A stretch of 64,000 nt of DNA, taken from Flavobacterium piscisymbiosum. Lineage in GTDB: Bacteria > Bacteroidota > Bacteroidia > Flavobacteriales > Flavobacteriaceae. Both the position numbers and the translations under genes were made by a program. The DNA is taken from positions 5,704,001 to 5,768,000 of the forward strand of contig NZ_JAJJMM010000001.1 in assembly GCF_020905295.1 (NCBI RefSeq), written 5' to 3'. Below are positions 53,296 to 62,727 of this stretch, one piece after another; position 1 is the first letter of the stretch, and the number at the start of each line of letters is the position of its first letter. The notes beneath the pieces are model-generated. The model did not search any database. It saw only the letters and a list, made by a program, of their open reading frames with translations, and was not told the DNA's origin.

Positions 53296-53415
53296 ATGAA
53301 ACGAGTAGACTATGAAATTATAGGAAAAAAAATCATCGTGGGAGCGATTGTTTTTTTAGTTCCGCTAGTCATTTTGGCGGGAGGTTTAGCATTAATTAGT
53401 AATTTTTTTAAATAA
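53296..53415 (+). CDS. Single-helix small membrane protein (39 aa)
   Basis: A short ORF encoding MKRVDYEIIGKKIIVGAIVF..., with one clear transmembrane helix (about residues 13-35) rich in Val, Ile, Leu and Gly, a charged N-terminus and a short polar end. It stops 6 nt before the ATG of the sterol-desaturase gene, so it is probably translated from the same message. Its size and coupling suggest an accessory subunit or stabiliser of that membrane enzyme. No family recognised. Confidence 0.6.
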   Translation: MKRVDYEIIGKKIIVGAIVFLVPLVILAGGLALISNFFK

Positions 53416-53421
53416 GATATC

Positions 53422-54492
53422 ATGGCAATAATAGATCACAATTCAAGAAGCAGATTAATAAGAGATTTAAGTATTAGTTTCGTAATATATTCACTGCCGG
53501 TAGTGGCAATATTTCTTTATTTCAAACTAACAAATGGTGTTATAACGCAATCGCACCTTACTTTACCCTCCTTTTTAGAATTTACAAAACCCGCTTTCGA
53601 AAACATTCGTACGTGGGGATTAACTGTTTTTATGCTGGTTCTGGGAATTATAGAATTTACAGCCGGTTTATATGATGACGAATGGACGGGTGAAGAACGC
53701 AAAATAGATATTATTTGTTTCCTGGCTCCAAAATTACTTTTACCACCGGTAATCGCATTTTTTAGCTTAACGGCATTGCCATATTTAATCCCGAATTTGG
53801 CCAACTCACTTTCATGGGTTCCGTTTTGGGGAGGATTTTTCCTTATTGCAATCGCCGATGATTTAACACAATACTGGTACCACAGACTTCATCATCAGGT
53901 TCCGTTTTTGTGGAGATTTCACAGAACGCACCATTCGGCTCCATATATGGGAATGGCGATGGCATCGAGACAAAACTTTATTTATACGGTTTTCTTTTCT
54001 CAAATTTATTTAACGGCTACTTTGACGTATTTAGGTTTAGGATTACCTGCATTGTTTGTTTTGGTGATCAAAAGCTTCATCACTCTTGGCGCGCATTCAA
54101 GCATCAAATGGGACAAACCATTTTACAAATACAGAATCTTACATCCAGTTGCATGGGTTCTTGAACGTTTAATTTCGACTCCTGCAACGCACCACGCACA
54201 TCATGCAGATACTAGCGGAGACGGCGTTGGGCACTTTAAAGGCAACTTTGGGAACATGTTTTTTCTTTGGGATGTTATTTTTGGAACTGCTTTGATCACC
54301 CGTAAATATCCAACTTCATACGGAATGAAATCGTACAAGCAAGAAGAATGGTACGCGCAATTTTTGTGGCCAATATTCAAATCTAAAAAAGAAGGAAGTG
54401 CTTTGGCAGAAGGAGTTTTATCTGTCCCAATAAAAGCCAAAATAGAAACAGTTTCTCCGAGTCCGGTGTATTACGAGCAGGCTCAATCTTAA
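53422..54492 (+). CDS. Sterol desaturase / fatty-acid hydroxylase family protein
   Basis: A 356-residue integral membrane di-iron enzyme with about five to six helices and the three His-box groups of the family: HRLHH, HRTHH and HHAHH, each within the usual FA_hydroxylase layout (YWYHRLHHQVPFLWRFHRTH). Such enzymes hydroxylate or desaturate lipids or sterols using O2. Placed next to an alkylsulfatase, it might act on lipid-like alkyl chains released from sulfate esters; this is inference. A 39-residue membrane protein precedes it by 6 nt. Confidence 0.9.
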   Translation: MAIIDHNSRSRLIRDLSISFVIYSLPVVAIFLYFKLTNGVITQSHLTLPSFLEFTKPAFENIRTWGLTVFMLVLGIIEFTAGLYDDEWTGEERKIDIICFLAPKLLLPPVIAFFSLTALPYLIPNLANSLSWVPFWGGFFLIAIADDLTQYWYHRLHHQVPFLWRFHRTHHSAPYMGMAMASRQNFIYTVFFSQIYLTATLTYLGLGLPALFVLVIKSFITLGAHSSIKWDKPFYKYRILHPVAWVLERLISTPATHHAHHADTSGDGVGHFKGNFGNMFFLWDVIFGTALITRKYPTSYGMKSYKQEEWYAQFLWPIFKSKKEGSALAEGVLSVPIKAKIETVSPSPVYYEQAQS

Positions 54493-54500
54493 AAAATACC

Positions 54501-56453
54501 ATGAAAAAAAATCAAATAACGACCCTGTTAATAGGCTTTACCATTGCTGCAAACGCACAAGCGCCAAAACAGGCGTCAACTTTTACCCAAAAATCAAATG
54601 AGGCAGTATATTCAAAGTTAAACTTTGATGATACTGCCGATTTTACCGACGCCAAGAGAGGTTTTATCGCCACTCTTGCCGACGGTAAAATTCTTTCTAA
54701 AACCGGAAATATCGCAGTAAACCTGAACGATTTCGCCTTCATTAAAGGAAAATCTCCTGAAACGGTAAATCCTGCTTTATGGCGTCAGGCACAGCTCAAC
54801 AACATCAACGGATTGTTTAAAATTACCAATGGCGTTTATCAGGTTCGTTCTTTTGATGTTGCCAATATTTCATTCATAGAAACCAAAAATGGTTATGTTG
54901 TCATCGATGCTTTAACTATTGGTGAAGCTTCTGCTGCCGCTTATGAATTGGTCAAAAAACACGTTGCCAATAAACCAATTCTTGCCGTAATTGTAACACA
55001 CAGTCACGGCGATCATTACGGAGGTATTGAAGGTTTAGTTGCTGCCGAGGATATCAAATCCGGAAAAGTAAAATTTATTACACCAAAAGGTTTCTACGAA
55101 GAAGCTGTAAGCGAAAATGTGCTTTTAGGAAACGTAATGCGCCGAAGAGCCGGATATCAATTTGGGTTAAGTTTAGAAAGAAGTGCAACAGGTCAGGTTG
55201 ATGTGGGATTAGGAAAACCGTTTTTAAGCGGAGGTTCTTCCTCTCTTTTGCAGCCTAATTTTGAAGTAGAGAAAACCGGACAAACGATCAATATTGATGG
55301 CCTGGATTTAATTTTTCAGCTTACGCCGAATTCTGAAGCTCCAGCCGAATTAACGGTCTTTGCTCCTGCCCAAAAAGTTTTCTTTTCTGCCGAAATTGCG
55401 AGTCATACCTATCATAATGTTCTAACGCCACGCGGTGCCAAAACCAGAGACGCAAAAGCCTGGGCAGGATATCTGGACGAAGCCATTGATTTATTTGGAG
55501 ACAAAACTGAATTTATAGTTCCGTCGCACACCTGGCCGGTTTACGGACATGACAAAGGAATTACTTTTCTGGAAAAACAAAGAGATTTATACAAATACGT
55601 GCACGATCAAACTGTTCATTTGGCCAACAAAGGTTTGAATAAAGACGAAATTGCCGAAGAAATAAAACTTCCTGCCGAATTAGGCAAAGAATGGTACAAC
55701 CGTGATTTTTACGGAACGGTAAAACACAATGCCAAAGCAACTTATCAATTCTACTTAGGTTGGTGGGACGGAAATCCTGCTGATTATGATAAACTACCAC
55801 AAGTAGAATCGGCTAAAAAATATGTTGAATGGTTTGGCGGCGAAGAAGTTGCCTTGAAAAAAGCAACCGAAAGCTATCAAAAAGGAGAATACCGTTGGGT
55901 TGCCGAAGTCTTGAAACATATCATCTTTGCGAATCCTGAAAATGTTGCCGCTAAAAATTTACAAGCCGATGCTTTCGAACAAATCGCTTATCAAAGTGAA
56001 TCCGGAATTTGGAGAGATTTATATTTATCCGGAGCAAAAGAACTTCGCGAAGGCGTAATTGTTCCTAAAAACCCTGTGAATCGTGCCGCAGGATTTTTGT
56101 CTACACTAACTCCCGAAGCTATTTTTGATTATTTATCCGTAACAGTTGACGGAACTAAAGCAGCCGGAAAAGATGTAAAATTGCGTTTCATTTTCCCGGA
56201 ACTCAATAAAAACATTCTGGTTTATCTTAAAAACGGCGTTTTGCACCAAAGCCAAACCCGACCAAATGATAAAGCCGAATTCACCTTAACCATTCCAAAA
56301 GCCAAGTTTGTAGCTTTATTATCCAATCCTGAAACGGCACGCGACATTCTAACTTCTGACGGCGTTAGTTTTGAAGGTGATCCGTTTAAATTCAGAGAAT
56401 TGGCGAGCACTTTCGAACCGGCAAATCCGTATTGGAATATTGTAACTCCATAA
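54501..56453 (+). CDS. SdsA1-like alkyl/aryl-sulfatase (metallo-beta-lactamase fold)
   Basis: A 650-residue exported protein (signal to about residue 20). The zinc motif T166-H-S-H-G-D-H172 is that of type III alkylsulfatases, followed by an alkylsulfatase dimerisation domain (about 385-520, WYNRDFYGTVKHNAKATYQFYLGWWDGNP) and a C-terminal SCP2-like domain (about 530-650, TPEAIFDYLSVTVDGTKA). It releases sulfate from primary alkyl sulfates such as SDS without formylglycine. It is 8 nt after the sterol-desaturase gene and is followed by the rhodanese-thioredoxin gene after 10 nt. Confidence 0.93.
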   Translation: MKKNQITTLLIGFTIAANAQAPKQASTFTQKSNEAVYSKLNFDDTADFTDAKRGFIATLADGKILSKTGNIAVNLNDFAFIKGKSPETVNPALWRQAQLNNINGLFKITNGVYQVRSFDVANISFIETKNGYVVIDALTIGEASAAAYELVKKHVANKPILAVIVTHSHGDHYGGIEGLVAAEDIKSGKVKFITPKGFYEEAVSENVLLGNVMRRRAGYQFGLSLERSATGQVDVGLGKPFLSGGSSSLLQPNFEVEKTGQTINIDGLDLIFQLTPNSEAPAELTVFAPAQKVFFSAEIASHTYHNVLTPRGAKTRDAKAWAGYLDEAIDLFGDKTEFIVPSHTWPVYGHDKGITFLEKQRDLYKYVHDQTVHLANKGLNKDEIAEEIKLPAELGKEWYNRDFYGTVKHNAKATYQFYLGWWDGNPADYDKLPQVESAKKYVEWFGGEEVALKKATESYQKGEYRWVAEVLKHIIFANPENVAAKNLQADAFEQIAYQSESGIWRDLYLSGAKELREGVIVPKNPVNRAAGFLSTLTPEAIFDYLSVTVDGTKAAGKDVKLRFIFPELNKNILVYLKNGVLHQSQTRPNDKAEFTLTIPKAKFVALLSNPETARDILTSDGVSFEGDPFKFRELASTFEPANPYWNIVTP

Positions 56454-56463
56454 AATCAAAATC

Positions 56464-57183
56464 ATGAAAAACAATATATTAAAAAGTAGTTTCGCAGCTG
56501 TATTTTTCATTTTTACAGTAGTAGGATTTTCACAAGATAAAGGCGCCAGTAGTGTTGTATTACTGGATGCTTTTTATGCGAAAATTAAAATCCAGAAAAA
56601 TCCACAGATAATTGATGCCAGAGGTCCTGAAGAATTTGCGTTAAATCATATTGAAGGTGCTTTAAATTTCAATCTTAAATCAGAAAATTACGAGAAAGCT
56701 GTAGCGGCTTTAAATCCTTCGCAGCCTGTATTTATCTATTCTATTGCAGCTTACAGAAGCGGTCTTTTATCTACTGAATTAATAAAAAAAGGATTCTCTG
56801 AAGTCTATATTCTTGATGGCGGAATTGCAGCCTGGATTGGTGGCGGAAAACCTTTTTATTCGAATTTAAAAAGCAAATTATCCACACCGGAATACAAAAA
56901 AATCATTGCCGACAATACGTATGTTTTAGTAGACATTGGTTCTAAATATTGCGCCACCTGCAAAACCGTAAAACCAATTTTAGAAAATCTGAGAACACAA
57001 TACGGAGAGAAACTTAAAATAGTTCAGATTGAGTTAGAAGAAAGCCCACAAGTTATTGCCGATTTAAAAACGGTAAAAGTCTTCCCTACTTTGATCTTGT
57101 ATCAAAATGGTAAAATTGTATTCAAAAAAGATGGTTTAGGCGATTTGAAAAACGATGTTGATGTGGCTTTGGCTGTAAAATAA
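56464..57183 (+). CDS. Exported rhodanese-like/thioredoxin fusion
   Basis: A 239-residue protein with a signal peptide (to about residue 21). Residues about 25-130 form a rhodanese-like domain with DARGPEEFALNHIEGALNF, but the catalytic position reads IYSIAAYRSG, where the Cys is replaced by Ser, so it is probably not a sulfurtransferase. Residues about 145-239 are a thioredoxin domain with active site C163-A-T-C166. A redox role in the periplasm, perhaps in keeping sulfatase or lipid enzymes active, is possible. Last gene of the alkylsulfatase operon. Confidence 0.85.
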   Translation: MKNNILKSSFAAVFFIFTVVGFSQDKGASSVVLLDAFYAKIKIQKNPQIIDARGPEEFALNHIEGALNFNLKSENYEKAVAALNPSQPVFIYSIAAYRSGLLSTELIKKGFSEVYILDGGIAAWIGGGKPFYSNLKSKLSTPEYKKIIADNTYVLVDIGSKYCATCKTVKPILENLRTQYGEKLKIVQIELEESPQVIADLKTVKVFPTLILYQNGKIVFKKDGLGDLKNDVDVALAVK

Positions 57184-57268
57184 TTTTTTTTCACGCAGAT
57201 TCGGCAGATTCGGCAGATTATTATTTTACTAATTATTTTAATCTGTTTTTCGCAATCATAATCGCCAT

Positions 57269-57371
57269 TTTGTCATCCCTAGGAACGAGGGATCTCCGCA
57301 AGAAACTAACGCAAAGTTTATGTAGCATGTCGAGCTACTAACGGAGATCCCTCGTTCCTCGGGATGACAAA
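57269..57371. repeat. Family C inverted repeat with 30-bp arms
   Basis: TTTGTCATCCC, then GAACGAGGGATCTCCG (57269-57298) is matched by CGGAGATCCCTCGTTC, then GGGATGACAAA (57342-57371) with one mismatch. The arms share sequence with elements at 60768-60887 and 28708-28798. Confidence 0.8.
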
Positions 57372-57396
57372 AATGCGCTTAATAGCTTTGAGTGCA

Positions 57397-57429
57397 AACT
57401 TTGTCAAAGTTTAAAACTTTGACAAAGTT
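57397..57429. repeat. Palindrome family E, copy 2
   Basis: AACTTTGTCAAAGTTT, one base, AAACTTTGACAAAGTT: perfect 16-bp arms as in the copy at 52394-52426. Confidence 0.8.
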
Positions 57430-57496
57430 GTCGCCCTAAAAAATTAAGAGTTTCTATGCGTTTCAAAACAACATCCAAAATAAAAAAATAAAAACC

Positions 57497-59113
57497 ATGG
57501 CATTATCAAAAACAAAAAAGATTCTTTTTTCCATTCTTACTGTAGTGGCAATTCTGGCTATCTTTTTATTCTGGCCCATCAATACCGATGGAACATTAAT
57601 AAAACCAGACGCAAAACTACTCGCAGGAAAAACAGCATTTTTATCTGAAAAAGTTCCAACAGATTCCTCATTCAAAAAACCAAATATTATCATTCTTTTG
57701 GCTGATGATTTAGGGAAATATGATATTTCGTTGTACGGAGGAAAATCGACACCAACACCACAAATAGATTCTCTTGCAGAGTCAGGAGTTACGTTTCAGG
57801 ATGGTTATGTTTCGGCTTCGATTTGTTCGCCTTCGCGTGCCGGAATTTTAACCGGTCGTTATCAGGAACGTTTTGGGCATGAATACCAGCCCGGAGATCG
57901 TTATCCAAAAAACAATCTCGAATATTACGGTTTCAAATATTTAATCAATACCAATAACTGGAGACTGAATGATAAAATCAATTATCCAAACGAAGCGTCG
58001 ATCGCCACGCAAGGTTTGCCACAGTCTGAAATTACGTTTGCTGATCTCGCCAAAAGAGAAGGTTACAGCACAGGAATTATCGGAAAATGGCATTTGGGTC
58101 ATAACAAAGGATTTTTTCCTTTAGACCGGGGTTTCGATTATCATTACGGATTTTATCAGGCATTTTCGCTTTACACTCCCGAAGATGATAATCCGGATAT
58201 TATCAACCACCATCACAAAGATTTTACAGATAAAACAATTTGGGGAAATGGGCGCGTTGGCATAGGGCAAATTCGTCGTGATACTACGATTATTCATAAT
58301 AAAGCCTATTTAACCGAAACATTTGCGGATGAAGCCGAAGCTTTTATTGATCGAAATAAAAAGAAACCATTCTTACTTTATGTTCCGTTTAATGCACCAC
58401 ATACGCCATTTCAGGTTCGTAAAAAATACTACGATCGTTTCCCGAATGTCAAAGACGAAAACAAACGTGTTTATTTTGCCATGATCAGCGCCTTAGATGA
58501 TGCCGTGGGAAGAATCAGGGCAAAAGTTAAAAAAGAAGGTCTGGAAGATAACACTCTAATCATTTTTGCCAGCGACAACGGTGGCGCCGATTATACTTTT
58601 GCTACCACAAACGCACCATTAAAAGCCGGAAAATTTTCTCATTTCGAAGGCGGCGTAAATGTTCCGTTTGCACTTTCGTGGAAGGGAAAAATCAAACCGC
58701 ATACTATTTATAAAACTCCCGTAAGTACGTTGGATATTTTTGCTACAATTGCCGCAGCCATACATTCTGATTTACCAAAAGACCGCGTTTATGATGGCGT
58801 TGATCTTGTAAGTACGGTCAATGAAAATAAAGAAGCGCACAAGACTTTATATTGGCGTTCCGGCGATGCAAAAGCCATCAGAAGCGGTGACTGGAAACTA
58901 ATTATCAGCGGAAAAACGCACGAAGAATGGCTTTATAATTTAGCAAATGACAAGTCTGAAACAACCGATTTGGCTCAACAAAATCCTGAAAAAGTAAAAG
59001 AATTACATGTTGCCTTAAAAAACTGGGAAAAAGGTTTGGTGAAACCTTTATGGCCAAATCTAACCCATTATGAATTCGATTTTGGCAAACAAAAATATTT
59101 TGTCGATTTATAG
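57497..59113 (+). CDS. Type I sulfatase 3, membrane anchored
   Basis: A 538-residue sulfatase. An N-terminal hydrophobic helix (about 10-27) with no clear cleavage site suggests an anchored protein. Metal Asp pair in NIIILLADDLGKYDIS, canonical formylglycine motif C110-S-P-S-R114, GKWHLGH, and a late Asn/Asp pair SDNGGADY complete the active site. It stands alone between repeat-rich gaps and ends at a very strong terminator. Substrate unknown. Confidence 0.92.
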   Translation: MALSKTKKILFSILTVVAILAIFLFWPINTDGTLIKPDAKLLAGKTAFLSEKVPTDSSFKKPNIIILLADDLGKYDISLYGGKSTPTPQIDSLAESGVTFQDGYVSASICSPSRAGILTGRYQERFGHEYQPGDRYPKNNLEYYGFKYLINTNNWRLNDKINYPNEASIATQGLPQSEITFADLAKREGYSTGIIGKWHLGHNKGFFPLDRGFDYHYGFYQAFSLYTPEDDNPDIINHHHKDFTDKTIWGNGRVGIGQIRRDTTIIHNKAYLTETFADEAEAFIDRNKKKPFLLYVPFNAPHTPFQVRKKYYDRFPNVKDENKRVYFAMISALDDAVGRIRAKVKKEGLEDNTLIIFASDNGGADYTFATTNAPLKAGKFSHFEGGVNVPFALSWKGKIKPHTIYKTPVSTLDIFATIAAAIHSDLPKDRVYDGVDLVSTVNENKEAHKTLYWRSGDAKAIRSGDWKLIISGKTHEEWLYNLANDKSETTDLAQQNPEKVKELHVALKNWEKGLVKPLWPNLTHYEFDFGKQKYFVDL

Positions 59114-59125
59114 TTAACATCATAC

Positions 59126-59158
59126 AAACCCGACAGGTTTTAAAAACCTGTCGGGTTT
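59126..59158. terminator. Strong bidirectional hairpin after sulfatase 3
   Basis: AAACCCGACAGGTTTT (59126-59141) and its exact complement (59143-59158) form 16 bp around one base; the loop will open to four or five bases. A CCTGTTAGG remnant of the same element lies at 59323-59331. Confidence 0.8.
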
Positions 59159-59187
59159 AATTCAGAATATCTTTTAATTCGATTTTT

Positions 59188-59270
59188 TGAATAGCCTCCA
59201 GCTTTAGCTGGAGATTAGATTTAATAATATTTCAGGGCTTTAGCCAAATATAAAAGTTCGGCTAAAGCCA
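59188..59270. repeat. Family B repeat, copy 2
   Basis: GAATAGCCTCCAGCTTTAGC at 59190 is identical to the arm of the nested palindrome at 12793-12955, and GGGCTTTAGCC ... GGCTAAAGCC (59235-59245, 59260-59269) repeats its inner hairpin. The second outer arm is missing. Confidence 0.75.
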
Positions 59271-59347
59271 ATGTTAATTACACAACAATAACCTAGCAGT
59301 CCCGAAGCCTCGGGATTTAAAACCTGTTAGGATAATAAAATAATACA

Positions 59348-60610
59348 ATGTCAACCCCAACCAAACAATTCAACATTCACGAAGACTGGACCGTCGTAAT
59401 TCTCGGATTTATCATCATCGGGATTTCCCTTTTTGTTTTTCTTCCCGAAGTTCCCGTTTTCAAATGGTCAACAGGAACCGATTTATTTCATGATGTCTTC
59501 GATCTTGAAAACCTAAAAGTCCTCAGATTACAGTTTTTATACCTGATTTCCATCGGAACTTTAGGTGCTTTTTTAATAGGTAAATCAGTAAAATACTTTT
59601 TATTAGGATTTCCTGTTGTTTATATCCTGACTGTTCTTGCCCTGATTATTGCCGGAAATACCGAAGTAAAAGGACTAAATCTCGAAGCTGTAATTTTTAG
59701 TTTGGGAATTGGTTTAGCGATTGGGAATTTCTTCAAACTTCCGGATTGGTTCAAATCAGCACTTTCGACAGAAGTATTTGTCAAAATTGGATTGGTGTTA
59801 CTGGGAACGAGTGTTATTTTCTCGGATATTCTAAAAGCAGGTTCTTTAGGATTAATTCAGGCTTTGGTAGTTGTTTTATCCGTTTGGTATTTTGCTTTTT
59901 GGTTGTGTAAAAAATTAAAAGTCGATGATGAATTGACCATGATGATTTCGAGCGCGGTTTCTATTTGTGGTGTTTCTGCAGCAATCGCTACTTCGGGAGC
60001 TATAAAAGGAGATTCGAAAAAACTGTCTTACGTAATCTCGATTGTGCTGGTAACTGCAATCCCTATGATGATTTTCATGCCCATAATTGCCAAATATTTC
60101 AATTTTCCCGAAGAAGTTACCGGAGCCTGGTTAGGCGGAAGTATCGATACATCAGGTGCCGTTGTAGCTTCCGGATCTTTGGTTGGCGAAACGGCTTTGA
60201 AGATTAGTACGATTGTAAAATTTTCGCAGAATGTATTGTTAGGAATCGCTGCTTTTGCCATATCCGTTTATTGGACGTATACGCATAACAATTCGGCGGA
60301 AGCCATAGAATCAAAACCTACTTTGAGTGTTATTTGGGAACGTTTTCCAAAGTTTGTAATTGGTTTTATTGCTGCTTCTTTGCTCTTCTCTTTCCTGCTT
60401 ACTGCTGAAACCAGAGATGCTGTAAAAGACAGTTTGAAAAATCTTCAGGGAATTTGGTTTGCACTTGCTTTTACGAGTATTGGTTTGGAAACCAACTTTA
60501 AAGATTTACTGAGTAATAATAGCAGAAAACCTTTGTATGCGTTTTTAATCGCACAATTATTCAATGTGATTATTACGTTGATTATTGCTTTTTTACTGTT
60601 TGGGAAATGA
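59348..60610 (+). CDS. Putative sulfate exporter family transporter (YeiH-type)
   Basis: A 420-residue membrane protein of about ten helices with FSLGIGLAIGNFFKLPDW, SSAVSICGVSAAIATSGAIKG and ALAFTSIGLETNFKDLL, segments of the YeiH/UPF0324 family. The family is named for sulfate or sulfite export on genetic grounds; direct transport data are few. Among sulfatases that release sulfate it may export excess sulfate or sulfite. It stands alone, preceded by repeats and followed by 470 bp of repeats. Confidence 0.88.
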   Translation: MSTPTKQFNIHEDWTVVILGFIIIGISLFVFLPEVPVFKWSTGTDLFHDVFDLENLKVLRLQFLYLISIGTLGAFLIGKSVKYFLLGFPVVYILTVLALIIAGNTEVKGLNLEAVIFSLGIGLAIGNFFKLPDWFKSALSTEVFVKIGLVLLGTSVIFSDILKAGSLGLIQALVVVLSVWYFAFWLCKKLKVDDELTMMISSAVSICGVSAAIATSGAIKGDSKKLSYVISIVLVTAIPMMIFMPIIAKYFNFPEEVTGAWLGGSIDTSGAVVASGSLVGETALKISTIVKFSQNVLLGIAAFAISVYWTYTHNNSAEAIESKPTLSVIWERFPKFVIGFIAASLLFSFLLTAETRDAVKDSLKNLQGIWFALAFTSIGLETNFKDLLSNNSRKPLYAFLIAQLFNVIITLIIAFLLFGK

Positions 60611-60618
60611 TTTTTTTT

Positions 60619-60700
60619 TAAACACATAGAGACATAGCTTTTTGGAGTGTTTAAAAAAGTCGTTTCACTCGTAATAAAACACATAGCTATGGGAATGTAG
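60619..60700. repeat. Intergenic repeat family A, copy 3
   Basis: TTAAACACATAGAGACATAG, then GTCGTTTCACT, then AAAACACATAGCTATG; near-identical to the copies around nirD (9217-9290, 9862-9939). Confidence 0.7.
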
Positions 60701-60890
60701 AACCAGATTTTGAACTCGAGAACTATGTCAAAGTTAAAATTCAATGATTTAGACAAAAGTAACCACAATCATTGTCATCCTGAGCGAAGTCGAAGGACAC
60801 ACAAGTAGCTCGACAACGATTGTCGCTAATCTTTGCGGAGTTTCTTGCGGAGATCCCTCGTTCCTTCGGGATGACAAACTATGATTGGCC

Positions 60891-60976
60891 TAGCCCCGAT
60901 AGAAGTGGAAATCCTTTTGTGTCCGCCACGGCGGACACAAAAGATTGGAACGGATAGCGGGATTAGCTCCTAAAAA
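60891..60976 (+). repeat. Repeat family D, copy 4
   Basis: AGCCCCGATAGAAGTGGAAA, then CCTTTTG, variable hairpin TGTCCGCCACGGCGGACA, CAAAAGATTGGAACGGATAG, CGGGATTAGCTCCTAAAA. Confidence 0.75.
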
Positions 60977-61080
60977 AAGATTAGGTTTTATTATAAAAAT
61001 CCCGGATGACAAAAATGAGAAGAATGGATTAAAATCCATCCCTACAATATAATTTTCGACACTTTAAAATATCAACAATA

Positions 61081-62727
61081 ATGAAAAAAACACTTATTAC
61101 ACTAAACCTTCTACTTGCTGTAGTGGCTTTAAATGCACAAAACAAAACAACTGCTGAAAAACCCAATATCATTTTAATAATGGTCGATGATATGGGATAT
61201 TCTGATTTAGGGAATTATGGTTCCGAAATTAAAACACCCAATCTCGATAAATTAGCCAGTGAAGGTTTACGCTTACGCGAATTTTACAATAACTCGATTT
61301 GTGCACCAACACGCGGTTCTTTGCTTACTGGGCAATATCAGCACAAAGCCGGAATGGGATTTTTTGATGTTAATTTAGGATTGCCGGCTTATCAGGGTTA
61401 TCTCAACAAAGAATCTCTGACATTGGGAGAAGTTTTTCGTTCCGGTGGTTACAGCACTTTGCTTTCAGGAAAATGGCACGTAGGTTCTGAAGATCAGGCG
61501 CAGTGGCCCAATCAAAGAGGATTTGATAAATTTTACGGCATCCTGAAAGGAGCATCGAACTATTTTGATACCAAACCTTTGCCTTTTGGGAAAACACCTT
61601 ATCCTGTAAAACTGATTCGTAATAATGAAGAGTTACACCCTAAAGATGATTCGTATTATTTTACAGATGAAATTGGGAATAATGCCGTGACTTTCTTAGA
61701 CGAACAAAATAAAGAAAATAAACCGTTCTTTTTGTATTTAGCGTTTACGGCTCCGCATTGGCCATTACAGGCAAAACCTGTTGACATTGCCAAATACAGA
61801 GGGAAATTTGATGAAGGCTGGGATATTTTAAGAGAAAAAAGAATTGAAAAACTAAAAGCAAACGGTATTTTACCCGCCAATCAAACGGTTTCTGCACGAG
61901 ATCCTGAAGTGCCGGAATGGAGTAAATTAACGTATGACGAAAAGCAATTCTGGAAAGCCAAAATGGAAGTTTACGCCGCTCTGGTCGATAATATGGATCA
62001 GAATGTGGGGAAAGTTTTGGAGAAATTAAAAGCGTTGAAGAAAGACAAAAACACGCTGATTATTTGCATTTCGGATAATGGTGCTCAAGGCGGTTTCAAT
62101 ACTTATAATCCGTTAGGAAGAGGTTTAGTAAGAAATGATGGGCCAGTTGGAACTTCGGGATCCTTTGATTATCAGGAACAAAACTGGGCTTATTTATCGA
62201 ATACTCCGTTGCAGCAATACAAAAATAACATGCACGAAGGCGGATTCAGTTCGCCGTTTATTGCGTGGTTTCCATCAAAAATAAAAGCTGGCCGAATCGA
62301 TAAAGGAACGGGACATATTATTGACCTTGCTCCTACTTTTTATGAATTGGCAGGAATTGAATATCCCAAACAGTATAATGGTGTGACGACAAACCCTTTG
62401 GTTGGGAGCAGTTTGTTGCCTGTTTTATTTAATAATGTTTCACAGGTCGATAGAGGCGCACCATTATTTTGGGAAAGAGCGGGCAACAGAGCCGTAAGAG
62501 ATGGCAAATGGAAACTGGTTTCGACTTATCCTTCGTACGAATGGGAACTTTATAATATCGAAATCGATCGTGGCGAAACTACCAATGTCGCACAGCAAAA
62601 TCCGGGAATTGTAAACCAACTTTCGGCTGCTTATTTTGACTGGGCAGATAAAACCGGAGTGGTTGAATACAGTAAATTCAAATTGAAAACGGAGGTTATG
62701 CCTGGCGGTGCAGCTTTGAAAAAGTAA
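61081..62727 (+). CDS. Type I arylsulfatase-family sulfatase 4
   Basis: A 548-residue exported sulfatase (signal to about residue 20, LNAQ). IILIMVDDMGYSDLGNYGSE, the formylglycine motif C74-A-P-T-R78, GKWHVGSEDQ, FFLYLAFTAPHWPLQAKP and ICISDNGAQGG are intact. It is most like sulfatase 1 (both have the PHWPLQA/PHWPIQA and EGWD.LR segments). It ends 960 bp before the second SusC gene. Substrate unknown. Confidence 0.93.
   Translation: MKKTLITLNLLLAVVALNAQNKTTAEKPNIILIMVDDMGYSDLGNYGSEIKTPNLDKLASEGLRLREFYNNSICAPTRGSLLTGQYQHKAGMGFFDVNLGLPAYQGYLNKESLTLGEVFRSGGYSTLLSGKWHVGSEDQAQWPNQRGFDKFYGILKGASNYFDTKPLPFGKTPYPVKLIRNNEELHPKDDSYYFTDEIGNNAVTFLDEQNKENKPFFLYLAFTAPHWPLQAKPVDIAKYRGKFDEGWDILREKRIEKLKANGILPANQTVSARDPEVPEWSKLTYDEKQFWKAKMEVYAALVDNMDQNVGKVLEKLKALKKDKNTLIICISDNGAQGGFNTYNPLGRGLVRNDGPVGTSGSFDYQEQNWAYLSNTPLQQYKNNMHEGGFSSPFIAWFPSKIKAGRIDKGTGHIIDLAPTFYELAGIEYPKQYNGVTTNPLVGSSLLPVLFNNVSQVDRGAPLFWERAGNRAVRDGKWKLVSTYPSYEWELYNIEIDRGETTNVAQQNPGIVNQLSAAYFDWADKTGVVEYSKFKLKTEVMPGGAALKK

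Larger units (their letters stand above)
57184..57496. other. 313-bp repeat-only gap
   Basis: No gene. A TTCACGCAGATTCGGCAGATT stretch at 57190-57215, a 103-bp family C inverted repeat (57269-57371) and a family E palindrome (57397-57429) fill it. The promoter of the next sulfatase is not evident. Confidence 0.7.
60611..61080. other. 470-bp gap made of three repeat families
   Basis: No gene. In order: family A (60619-60700), a GTCATCCTGAGCGAAGTCGA / TTCGGGATGACAAA element (60774-60887) and a family D copy (60891-60976). The last 100 bp contain no obvious -7 box for the sulfatase gene. Confidence 0.65.
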
